DNA of 64,000 bases from Clusia tigrina. Taxonomy: Eukaryota; Arthropoda; Insecta; Diptera; Clusiidae. This document shows, one piece after another, positions 57,060 to 64,000 of this stretch (its first letter is position 1; each line of letters begins with the position of its first letter). Below the pieces are notes generated by a model, which did no database searches, was not told the DNA's origin, and was given only the letters and a program-made list of their open reading frames with translations. The position numbers and the translations under genes are program-made. The stretch is taken from NCBI GenBank assembly GCA_920105625.2, contig OV050030.1:30684516-30748515 (forward strand), written 5' to 3'.

Positions 57060-58976
57060 TTATTGGCCTTCGAAGTGAACGATTCTTGATTTGTTGTTGT
57101 GCTGACTGGAGAGAGTTGGCAGTCTTCGGAGAAGGGTTCCGATGAATTGTTTAAAATAGTTTTGAAAAGTTCTACTTACTCTAATTGGAAAGCCAAGATA
57201 TCCTTTAGGACATTCAGCTGTAAATGCGTTATAAAGAGGTTCAATAGCTTTCTTGTCGTCTTCATCGTCATCTTCATCGGCCTTTTCATCGTCCTTCTCA
57301 TCGTCTTCTTCATCGTCCTTTTCATCGTCATCAGGCTTTCCATCGGGCTTCTTATCGTCCTTTTCATTGGGCTTTTCATCGGGCTTTCCATCGGGCTTTT
57401 TATCGTCTTCTTCATCATCGTCTTCATCGTCATCTTCATCGTCATTTTCATCAGGCTTTCCATCGGGCTTTTTATCGTCGTCTTCATCGCCATCGTCATC
57501 ATCGTCTTCATCGTCGTTTTTATCATCCTTTCCATCGGGTTTTTTGTCGTCTTCTTCATCATCATCTTCATCGTCATCTTCATCGTCATTTTCATCAGGC
57601 TTTCCATCGGGCTTTTTATTGTAATTTTCATCGTCCTGTTCATCGTCATCAGGCTTTCCATCGGGCTTCTTATCGTCCTTTTCATTGGGCTTTTCATCGG
57701 GCTTTCCATCGGGCTTTTTATCGTCTTCTTCATCATCATCTTCATCGTCATCTTCATCGTCATTTTCATCAGGCTTTCCATCGGGCTTTTTATCGTCGTC
57801 TTCATCGCCATCGTCATCATCGTCTTCATCGTCGTTTTTATCATCCTTTTCATCGGGCTTATTATCGTCTTCTTCATCATCGTCTTCATCGTCATCTTCA
57901 TCGTCATTTTCATCAGGCTTTCCATCGGGCTTTTTATCGTCGTCTTCATCGCCATCGTCATCATCGTCTTCATCGTCGTTTTTATCATTCTTTCCATCGG
58001 GCTTTTTGTCGTCTTCTTCATCATCATCTTCATCGTCATCTTCATCGTCATTTTCATCAGGCTTTCCATCGGGCTTTTTATCGTCGTCTTCATCGCCATC
58101 GTCATCATCGTCTTCATCGTCGTTTTTATCATCCTTTTCATCGGGCTTTTTGTCGTCTTCTTCATCATCATCTTCATCGTCATCTTCATCGTCATTTTCA
58201 TCAGGCTTTCCATCGGGCTTTTTATCGTCGTCTTCATCGCCATCGTCATCATCGTCTTCATCGTCGTTTTTATCATCCTTTTCATCGAGCTTTTCGTTGG
58301 GCTTTTTATCGTCCTTTTCATCGGGCTTTCCATCGGGCTTTTCATCGGGCTTTTCATCGGGCTTTTCATCGGGCTTTTCATCGGGCTTTTCATCGGGCTT
58401 TTCATCGGGCTTTTCATTGTCCTTTTCATCGGGCTTTTTATCGTCCTTTTCATCGTCGTCTTCATCGTCGTCTTCATCGTCCTTTTCATCGTCCTTTTCA
58501 TCGTCCTTTTCGTCGTCCTTTTCATCGTCCTTTTCATCGTCGTCTTCATCGTCGTCTTCATCGTCGTCTTCATCGTCCTCTTCATCTTCGTCTTCATCGT
58601 CGTCTTCATCGTCATCTTCATCGTCGTCTTCATCGTCATCTTCATCGTCCTTTTCATCATCCTTTTCATCATCCTTTTCATCGTCCTCTTCATCGTCGTT
58701 GTCAACGTCGTTTTCTACATCATCTTCATCGTCATCTTCAACACCACCACCGCCTACAGCGCCGCCTCCACCACCGCCTACAGCACCGCCTCCACCACCG
58801 CCTACAGCACCGCCTCCACCACCGCCTACAGCACCGCCTGGACCACCGTCGCCTCCAACTGGACCTGGTTTATCAACTACAATTTTATCAGGATCAGGGT
58901 CTCCACCAAGGGGCCATGCGCCTGCGTAGGACATCGCCAGTAAAACTACCAAAGCGAAAAATACTGTGCACTTCAT
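57060..58976 (-). CDS. Secreted Gly-rich and Asp/Glu/Lys-repeat protein; first exon ends at a splice donor
   Basis: ATG at 58976 opens 638 codons. Residues 1-20 form a signal peptide ending SYAGA, followed by WPLGGDPDPDK. Residues about 47-78 are GGGGGGAV repeats. From about 80 to 570 the chain is almost wholly D, E, K, P, G and N: EDDDEDD runs, KPDE repeats and a 48-residue unit repeated several times. A unique tail AFTAECPKGYLGFPI then meets AGA|GTAAGT at 57180/57179 in phase 0. Two outcomes are possible: a 78-nt intron to TCTCCAGTCAG (57102) giving 13 more residues (612 total), with AATAAA overlapping the stop, or a 700-nt intron to the OBP exon (718 total). Unspliced it is 638. Acidic low-complexity secreted proteins can bind calcium or form gels; function is unknown. 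It contains only one mature-chain cysteine (AEC). Confidence 0.75.
   Translation of the reverse strand: MKCTVFFALVVLLAMSYAGAWPLGGDPDPDKIVVDKPGPVGGDGGPGGAVGGGGGGAVGGGGGGAVGGGGGGAVGGGGVEDDDEDDVENDVDNDDEEDDEKDDEKDDEKDDEDDDEDDDEDDDEDDDEDEDEEDDEDDDEDDDEDDDEKDDEKDDEKDDEKDDEKDDEDDDEDDDEKDDKKPDEKDNEKPDEKPDEKPDEKPDEKPDEKPDEKPDGKPDEKDDKKPNEKLDEKDDKNDDEDDDDDGDEDDDKKPDGKPDENDDEDDDEDDDEEDDKKPDEKDDKNDDEDDDDDGDEDDDKKPDGKPDENDDEDDDEDDDEEDDKKPDGKNDKNDDEDDDDDGDEDDDKKPDGKPDENDDEDDDEDDDEEDDNKPDEKDDKNDDEDDDDDGDEDDDKKPDGKPDENDDEDDDEDDDEEDDKKPDGKPDEKPNEKDDKKPDGKPDDDEQDDENYNKKPDGKPDENDDEDDDEDDDEEDDKKPDGKDDKNDDEDDDDDGDEDDDKKPDGKPDENDDEDDDEDDDEEDDKKPDGKPDEKPNEKDDKKPDGKPDDDEKDDEEDDEKDDEKADEDDDEDDKKAIEPLYNAFTAECPKGYLGFPIRVSRTFQNYFKQFIGTLLRRLPTLSSQHNNKSRIVHFEGQ
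57102..57179 (-). other. Candidate 78-nt intron, frame-neutral
   Basis: GTAAGT at the 5' end, CTATTTTAAAC as possible branch region, CTCTCTCCAGTCAG at the 3' end. The length is divisible by three and has no stop, so retention would add 26 residues without breaking the frame. Confidence 0.5.
57459..58352 (-). repeat. 144-bp (48-residue) coding tandem repeat
   Basis: Unit starts at 57777, 57921, 58065 and 58209 are exactly 144 bp apart, with another, more distant unit start at 57459. The sequence KKPDGKPDENDDEDDDEDDD and a following DDKNDDEDDDDDGDEDDD recur. High unit similarity implies recent expansion while keeping the frame. Confidence 0.92.
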
Positions 58977-59028
58977 TTTCGTTGCGCCGGGTAGAACTGC
59001 TTGCTAGGGAGTGTTGAAACGAACTAAT

Positions 59029-59058
59029 GCTGAGATAATCATTCTAACGTTTTTATTA
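59029..59058 (-). promoter_or_regulatory. Core promoter candidate of the acidic-repeat gene (TATA-like plus initiator)
   Basis: Minus-strand TAATAAAA at 59058-59051 and TCAGC at 59033-59029 are separated by 27 bp, leaving a leader of about 55 nt before the ATG at 58976. Confidence 0.5.
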
Positions 59059-59079
59059 CCAAAATTCGTTTCTCTCTGA

Positions 59080-59795
59080 ATAATATAAATAATTTCTTTA
59101 GAGAGACATGAAACATTCTCTTTCTTTGGGTATGTAGGCGATTCTTAGAGACGGAGTCTCTCACTGGTACACTTGGAAGCACACGTCTACAAAATATGCA
59201 GGCATTGAATTTATCATGGGAGTTGTAATATTCCTAAATATTGATGATAATATTTACAATTTTTTTATGCCTTTTGTTAGACGGTTTTTGTTTGTCTGAT
59301 ATGGGAAAGTTGCTGGTCAATTAGAAGAGCTTTAGAATGGGGGATAATATAGAATACGATTATGTCTCAATGAAATAACGTTTGATATGGAAATTAGAAC
59401 TGCAACTTATCCAATGAAATGCTTACTCGTGTACGAGTATACTGCGTGGGGTCTAAGTCGTGGCGTTGCTCTTCTGTGGGCAGAATTTGTTCAAACCGAA
59501 GAACCCAAAGTTGAACGACTACAAAGTAGATTGTTTGCAACCCCAGAGGTAAAAGTAAATTGACTTAAGAAATTAGTGTAATAGCTGAAGAACTGCACTT
59601 CAAGCTTATATTGTTTCCACTGTAACAGAAACTAATAACAATTTGACAAATTAATAATAATATAATATTGTATTTTAATAACTATTTTTACGGTCTGCCT
59701 CTCTCTTAGCCTGACGGCAATATTAAAAGAGAATCAGATGATTTTTGAACGAGAGCGTTGAGACACTTCAAGAGAGGCGCATCAAATGCAGAATA
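59080..59795. other. No gene recognised
   Basis: Upstream flank of the acidic-repeat gene. AT-rich, no domain-bearing frame. Confidence 0.5.
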
Positions 59796-60730
59796 CGAGG
59801 TGTGATCAAAAAATAACCGTTATTTTCATCTTTTCGTGAGTTACGTATGTTCGATGTTTGCATTTTTTTTCTGTTATGTTGGTCTGTTTTTGTCTGTTAT
59901 ATATGTTGGCAATACCAACCATTTTGGATTGTCAGTTTGTTTTTGACAGATAAAAAGGTTAGTCGTGTTTTGGTGTGCTCTTCGATTTTGTACTATTCGA
60001 AAAAATGGATCAGAGTTTTGTGTAAAAAATTAAATTAAATGCGCAAGGACATTTGAAATGTTGACTGTGGCCTTTGGCGAGTCTACTATGAGCAGAACAC
60101 AAGTTCAATTGTGGTATAACCGGTTTAAGGAAGGCCGAGAAGATGTCAATGAGGATGCTCGTCCTGGTCGCCCGAGCACTTCAACAACCGATGAAAACAT
60201 TGACTCAGTGAAGAAAATGATTTTGTATAATCGTCGAATCACTATCAGAGAGGTTGCTGATGATGTTGGCATATCGTTCGGCTCATGCCAAGCAATTTTT
60301 ACGGATGTTTTAGGCATGAAACGTGCGGCAGCGAAGATTGTTCCAAAATTGAATTGTGAGCAAAAACAGCGTCGCATGGACATCGCTCAGGACCTGTTTT
60401 TGGCCAAAAACAAAACCGTTATCATGCCTCAACCACCGTATTCACCGGACTTGGCCCCCGCTGACTTTTTCTTCTTTCCAAAACTGAAGACACCGATGAA
60501 AGGAAAGCGTTTTGCTACGATTGAGGAGATAAAAGAAAAATCGAAACAGGAACTGTTGGCGATACCAAAAAAAGCGTTTCAGAAGTGTTTCGAGGATTGG
60601 AAAAAACGCTGGCATAAGTGTATTATATCTGAGGGGAATTACTTTGAAGGGGACAAGATAGTTGTTGATGAATAAATAAATACTTTATTTTTTGATCACA
60701 CAATAACGGTTATTTTTTGATCACACCTCG
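59796..60730 (+). mobile_element. Internally deleted mariner transposon with perfect 29-bp TIRs
   Basis: Starts CGAGGTGTGATCAAAAAATA (59796) and its first 29 bases are the exact reverse complement of 60702-60730. TA flanks both ends (59794-59795 and 60731-60732). Length 935 bp against about 1.3 kb for intact mariners. Perfect TIRs suggest recent movement in trans. Confidence 0.95.
60058..60675 (+). CDS. Truncated mariner transposase, DNA-binding domain joined in frame to C-terminus, catalytic centre deleted
   Basis: A 205-codon frame. Residues 1-60 carry FGESTMSRTQVQLWYNRFKE and ARPGRPSTSTTDENIDSVKK, the first helix-turn-helix part and linker. Residues 60-115 continue through RRITIREVADDVGISFGSCQ and KQRRMDIAQD, the second helix-turn-helix part. 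The chain then jumps to LFLAKNKTVIMPQPPYSPDL, so the TGDE and HDNA blocks with the first two catalytic Asp residues are missing (roughly 110-130 residues). The third Asp in YSPD and the C-terminus to the stop at 60675 remain. The deletion keeps the frame open. Such a protein could bind TIRs but not cut; a dominant-negative role is only an inference. The normal N-terminus upstream of 60058 is out of frame. Confidence 0.8.
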   Translation: MLTVAFGESTMSRTQVQLWYNRFKEGREDVNEDARPGRPSTSTTDENIDSVKKMILYNRRITIREVADDVGISFGSCQAIFTDVLGMKRAAAKIVPKLNCEQKQRRMDIAQDLFLAKNKTVIMPQPPYSPDLAPADFFFFPKLKTPMKGKRFATIEEIKEKSKQELLAIPKKAFQKCFEDWKKRWHKCIISEGNYFEGDKIVVDE

Positions 60731-60734
60731 TATA

Positions 60735-61040
60735 ATAGCAGGAAGAGAAGCATGCATTTACTGCTGAGTGTCTGAAAGTAAGCGATAATCAATGTAATCG
60801 AACTTCCCCGGGAGAAGCCATAATAAAAGGCGATGGTCAAGGAAATTGTCATATGTCTCCACAGTCAGAGGGTTCATGCAGCTACAACTAAGTTAGTGGA
60901 TGGTGGAAGCATTTACTGACGATGTTGGGAGAAGTTTGTGTTGAGAGATTCCTTTAGAAGCCGAGCTATTATTCTGCATTGAGACATGCAGCTACAGAAT
61001 TAAGTAGGTAATAATCTAGTTTGTAATTTCGGGAGTGGAG
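60735..61040 (+). other. Unassigned stretch with a cysteine-bearing frame similar to the end of the acidic-repeat exon
   Basis: The plus strand at 60744-60772 reads AFTAECLK followed by GTAAGC, resembling AFTAECPK before the donor on the minus strand at 57225-57202. The continuing frame has three further Cys before a stop near 60888. It could be a decayed paralogous exon; support is thin. Confidence 0.25.
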
Positions 61041-61079
61041 ATCGTTTCATTTGCAAAATTTGTGTTGGTCGAAGTCGTA

Positions 61080-61545
61080 GTAAGCAGACGTCGGAGCAGA
61101 CGTCGAATCGTATTGAACTTTTTTAGCTACAAGATTGGCAGTACCAAAGCTAAGAACATTATGTCGAATTTTAACTGAGGTATCTAATTCCGGGAGATCT
61201 CTTACGTTCAGAGACAGAATCATATTGAACTCTTGTGGCTCCAAGATTGGGAGTATCAAAACTATGGCCACTATCTCCAATTTTAACTGAGGTTTTTAAT
61301 TGTGGGAGATCTCTTATGGTCAGAGCCAGAATCCTATTGAGCTTTTGTGGCTCCAAGATTGGGAGTATCAAAACTATGACCACTATCTCCAATTTTAACT
61401 GAGGTTTTTAATTGTGGGAGATCTCTTACGGTCAGAGCCAGAATCGTATTGAACTTTTGTGGCTCCAAGAATGGGAGTATCAAAACTATGACCACTATCT
61501 CCAATTTTAATTGAGGTTTTTAATTTTGGGAGATCTCTTCTTTTA
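61080..61545. repeat. 112-bp tandem repeat, about four units
   Basis: GGGAGATCTCTTA recurs at 61192, 61304, 61416 and (GGGAGATCTCTTC) 61528, exactly 112 bp apart, with a more diverged unit before the first. 112 is not divisible by three, so the minus-strand frames through it are not a conserved repeat protein. Confidence 0.93.
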
Positions 61546-62825
61546 ATTGGAAACTTTCTAAGAGATTGTCTTCGTTTCCCTGCCTTCCCTCTTTTGTAAT
61601 TAGTAAAACACACTTAGTAACTAAGTGTGAGACGATTGTTAACGTTTTCATGTGACTCAACTTATTCAAAAATGAAAACATATTTCAAAGTTGAACAAAT
61701 AATTTTTTTTTGTTTTCTGCTTCATTAGAAAAAATGTGCGTTAATATTATCATTAAAAAAACTGTCTAAAGAGACAATGTAAATAAAAAAAATGGAACAA
61801 ATACGTAGGTACTACATATGTATATACCATAGAGCTTGAACCTAACACATTTTATACACACTCTGTACGTTTTTTAGCTCGCTTCAACCTCAGGGTGTAC
61901 TGTTGATGAAACGGTGAAGGTAAAGCCTACCTATGCGTGAAGTAAGTTGCTATTAAATACAACACAAAATTAGTATACCCTATTTACCTCTTTTAAAGGT
62001 AAAGGGTATAAAGACACATCGAACAACTGACATCATCGATGTCCTTTCTTTTAGTGTGTTCGCATATTTAAGTCCCTCTCGTTTTCTTTAAAGTGAAAAA
62101 TTTAACTTCATCCAGCTAATTGGGGGCATATTCACCTCAATATGTACTACAATAATATCCAAAAGCTCCATATTTAGTGGCAGGAAAACACATTAATTTT
62201 CTCGCAGAAATAGGTCCTTGCTGGCAAAATTACTACTTGCTTGGATGTTTGCACATGAGGAAGTGCCTTCTCGAATTTTACTTACGGCGAATTTTGTCGA
62301 TAATTATGTAGTCTTAGATAATTATGTAGTAGTTTGAGATAATTATGTAGAACGGCCTCTGAGCACTTTACCTAAAGGCAAAATATTAATGAACTCTTTC
62401 TGGTCAAAACTGGAAGTTTTTGATTTGGAAGGACTTGAATTTCACCAAAAATATAAGAAAAGACAAACTGAGAGATTTCTAGAATAGTTTTGTTCCATTT
62501 CGAGCTAAAATTCAGCGTGAAATCGATGCACTGAGAACCAAGGTAGAAATGCGGGGAAGTTAAACGATGAGGATTGAATTAAAATATAAATCAATTCTAT
62601 GATCTTGTTAGCGATTTATATATGAAGGTGGGTGCGGCAATTGAGGTCTTAAGACCACATTCAACATGAAGTTTGAGGGTTCACTATGCGGAATTATATC
62701 GAGTTTACTTGATCGAATATATATTATATATACATATCACACATTATATATCCACAACTGGAGGCACAGCATAGTCTTGTTTAAGCAGAAAACTTTGAAA
62801 CCAGTGAAACTGGTTACTCCAGGGA
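61546..62825. other. No gene recognised apart from a mini-me terminus at 61973-62012
   Basis: AT-rich sequence. Three copies of GATAATTATGTAG occur at 62298-62352. No supportable gene. Confidence 0.5.
61973..62012 (-). repeat. Solo mini-me terminal palindrome
   Basis: TATACCCTATTTACCTCTTT followed by TAAAGGTAAAGGGTATA is the 5' palindrome of copies A and D without the body. Confidence 0.6.
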
Positions 62826-62829
62826 GCAC

Positions 62830-63066
62830 TCTTAACGAAGTCGTGTCCAGCGCCGTCCAGAAGGAGGCGCCCTTTGCTGTGTGACTACTTTCTGGACTCT
62901 TTGGGAGATATTCCAAATAAGTATATAAGCTCCATCAACTGCTTCATAAAAAGCTCCAAATGGCTGGACTTTTGAAAGTGATTGGGACTTGTGGCTCATG
63001 TGGTGCCACAAAGGGTCTAAGTACGCTTTCCGGCAACCGCTATATCTACCTACCTACGTATCTACA
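62830..63066 (+). pseudogene. LOA-type element, 3' end only
   Basis: 62850-63045 matches 8533-8740 closely (GTCCAGAAGGAG/GGCGCCCTTT, CTGGACTCTTTGGGAG.TATTCC, CTCCATCAACTGCTTCATAA). It ends in CTACCTACCTACGTATCTAC. It abuts the block shared with 55737-55850, as if inserted beside it. Confidence 0.8.
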
Positions 63067-63165
63067 GGGTTCAAATGACTCAGTAAATGACGTACACTTA
63101 GCAGAGAAAGCAATGATCTAAGTTGAAGTTAGAAGGGAGCATTTCTGTTTTGCAACTCGTTCTTT
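63061..63165 (+). repeat. Copy of the block at 55737-55850
   Basis: AGGGTTCAAATGACTCAGTA and following bases pair with AGGGTTCGAAATACTCAGTA near 55748, in the same orientation. Confidence 0.6.
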
Positions 63166-63380
63166 TCCGTTACTTCCACTCCGTCACTTAAGTAAACTTC
63201 CACTCCGATTCTTAAGTAAACTCCCACTCCAATTCTCAAGTAGACTTCCAATCCGTCTCTCAAGTAAAATTCCACTCCGATTCTTAGTAAACTCCCACTC
63301 CAATTCTCAAGTAGACTTCGAATCCGTCTCTCAAGTAAAATTCCACTCCGATTCTTAAGTAAAGTTCCACTACGACTGAT
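63165..63380. repeat. 24-bp tandem repeat (AAGTAAACTTCCACTCCGATTCTT), about nine units
   Basis: Units vary between AAGTAAACTCCCACTCCAAT and AAGTAGACTTCCAATCCGTC types, giving a higher-order pattern that itself recurs (63200-63280 and 63281-63360). Confidence 0.9.
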
Positions 63381-63599
63381 ACTCAGACTCTAACTCTCCA
63401 TCTGACTGCCAATTTCCAATCCAATTCTTACAGTTACCACCACAATTAGTCCTATTGAGATTCCAATTCCACCTCCTACTCCGGCCAACGCCCACTCCGA
63501 AATTCGGTCGGGCCCCGATACTCCCTCCGATGCCTAAAAACCACTCCGCCTCTGAAACTCACAACAACCCAGTAATACACTCCGAAAAACAAACCGAAT

Positions 63600-64000
63600 A
63601 ACACTCGAACTCCAAAATCTACGGGGACAGTTCTTAAATTCTCATCTCGTTGTCCCTTTCTCCTATAGTAAAATCCTTGCAGTAGAGCTAATTTCGAACC
63701 GTACTGGAATAGTCTTTAAAGTCTCAACTCACCGTCGCTTTATTCTGTAAGAAAATCCTTCCAGGAGAGCCAATTTTCCAATCAATTTTTGGGTCCTCAT
63801 CTCATTTCATCATCATTTCTTTGGAGAAAATCCTCCCAACAGTGCCAATTTTACAAAGGGACAAAGAGATTCCCGAAACAGTCATCTCAGTGCCGCTTTA
63901 TTCTCTAATAAAGTCTTTTAAATAGAGCCAATTTTCCAATTATACTGGGATGAGTCCTTAAAATTTCATCTCATTGTCGTTTTCTTCTATAGAAACTCCT
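63600..64000. repeat. Diverged satellite-like repeat of roughly 80-95 bp, four to five units, continuing past the window
   Basis: Recurring words AGAGCCAATTTTCCAAT, TCTCATCTC(A/G)TTGTC, CTTTATTCT.TA and AAAATCCTTCCA appear at spacings near 80-95 bp from 63630 to the end. Confidence 0.75.

Noticed and set aside
57176..58705. 509-codon Met/Lys/Thr-rich minus-strand frame overlapping the acidic gene
   Set aside because: Frame-shifted reading of the same repeat without a signal peptide or sensible composition.
57099..58943. Long plus-strand frames of Ile/Phe/Leu/Val or Ser/Phe repeats opposite the acidic gene
   Set aside because: They are antisense readings of the GAT/GAA/AAA repeat; the minus strand alone has a signal peptide, promoter and splice donor.

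Overview
The window looks like a piece of a higher-fly (cyclorrhaphan dipteran) nuclear genome, possibly a tephritid. It is AT-rich, has no operons, and its introns have GTAAGT donors. It carries several copies of a dipteran mini-me-like repeat with (TA)n and (GTCY)n microsatellites, many Jockey, I and LOA-type non-LTR retrotransposons, and Tc1/mariner elements. It also has an insect-type odorant-binding-protein exon. The species call is an inference from repeat content; no diagnostic host gene fixes it.

Layout. 1-2.8 kb: decayed LOA-type retrotransposon pieces on both strands. 5.0-8.8 kb: a 1-kb LOA fragment present twice as near-identical direct copies, with a broken host gene made of LDL-receptor class A repeats around the second copy. 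9.2-10.2 kb: an internally deleted Tc1/mariner element with clean TIRs and TA target sites. 12.6-19.9 kb: mini-me repeat copy A, then a nearly full-length but dead Jockey element (gag plus endonuclease/reverse transcriptase) split by a 5'-truncated LOA insertion with a 9-bp target-site duplication. 20.9-22.1 kb: a four-exon gene for a small secreted cysteine-rich protein on the minus strand. 22-31 kb: two sets of paralogous non-coding blocks, a long (TA)n tract and more retrotransposon debris. 31-35 kb: a second Jockey element split by a near-full-length mariner. 37-42 kb: LOA and CR1/Jockey-superclade elements. 43.0-44.0 kb: a solo LTR with a 4-bp target duplication and an internal minisatellite. 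45.6-54.9 kb: a deep nest of I-like, LOA, mini-me, Tc1 and minisatellite sequence. 56.1-59.1 kb: the most interesting locus (below). 59.8-60.7 kb: an internally deleted mariner with perfect TIRs. 61-64 kb: tandem repeats and a LOA 3' end.

The main biological candidate is on the minus strand at 59.06-56.08 kb. A promoter-like TATA/initiator pair precedes a 599-codon exon encoding a signal peptide, a Gly-rich block and a very long Asp/Glu/Lys/Pro repeat. That exon ends at a consensus splice donor in phase 0. About 0.6 kb downstream lies an exon with a strong acceptor, also phase 0, encoding an odorant-binding-protein domain that lacks exactly cysteines 2 and 5 (a Minus-C OBP). No separate signal-peptide exon for the OBP is visible between them. 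Splicing the two would give a secreted protein of about 718 residues with an even number of cysteines. A competing 78-nt intron would instead end the acidic protein on its own. Only transcript data can choose between these.

Most of the remaining sequence is transposon remnant; almost none of those reading frames are intact, and stretches where I recognise nothing are stated as such.
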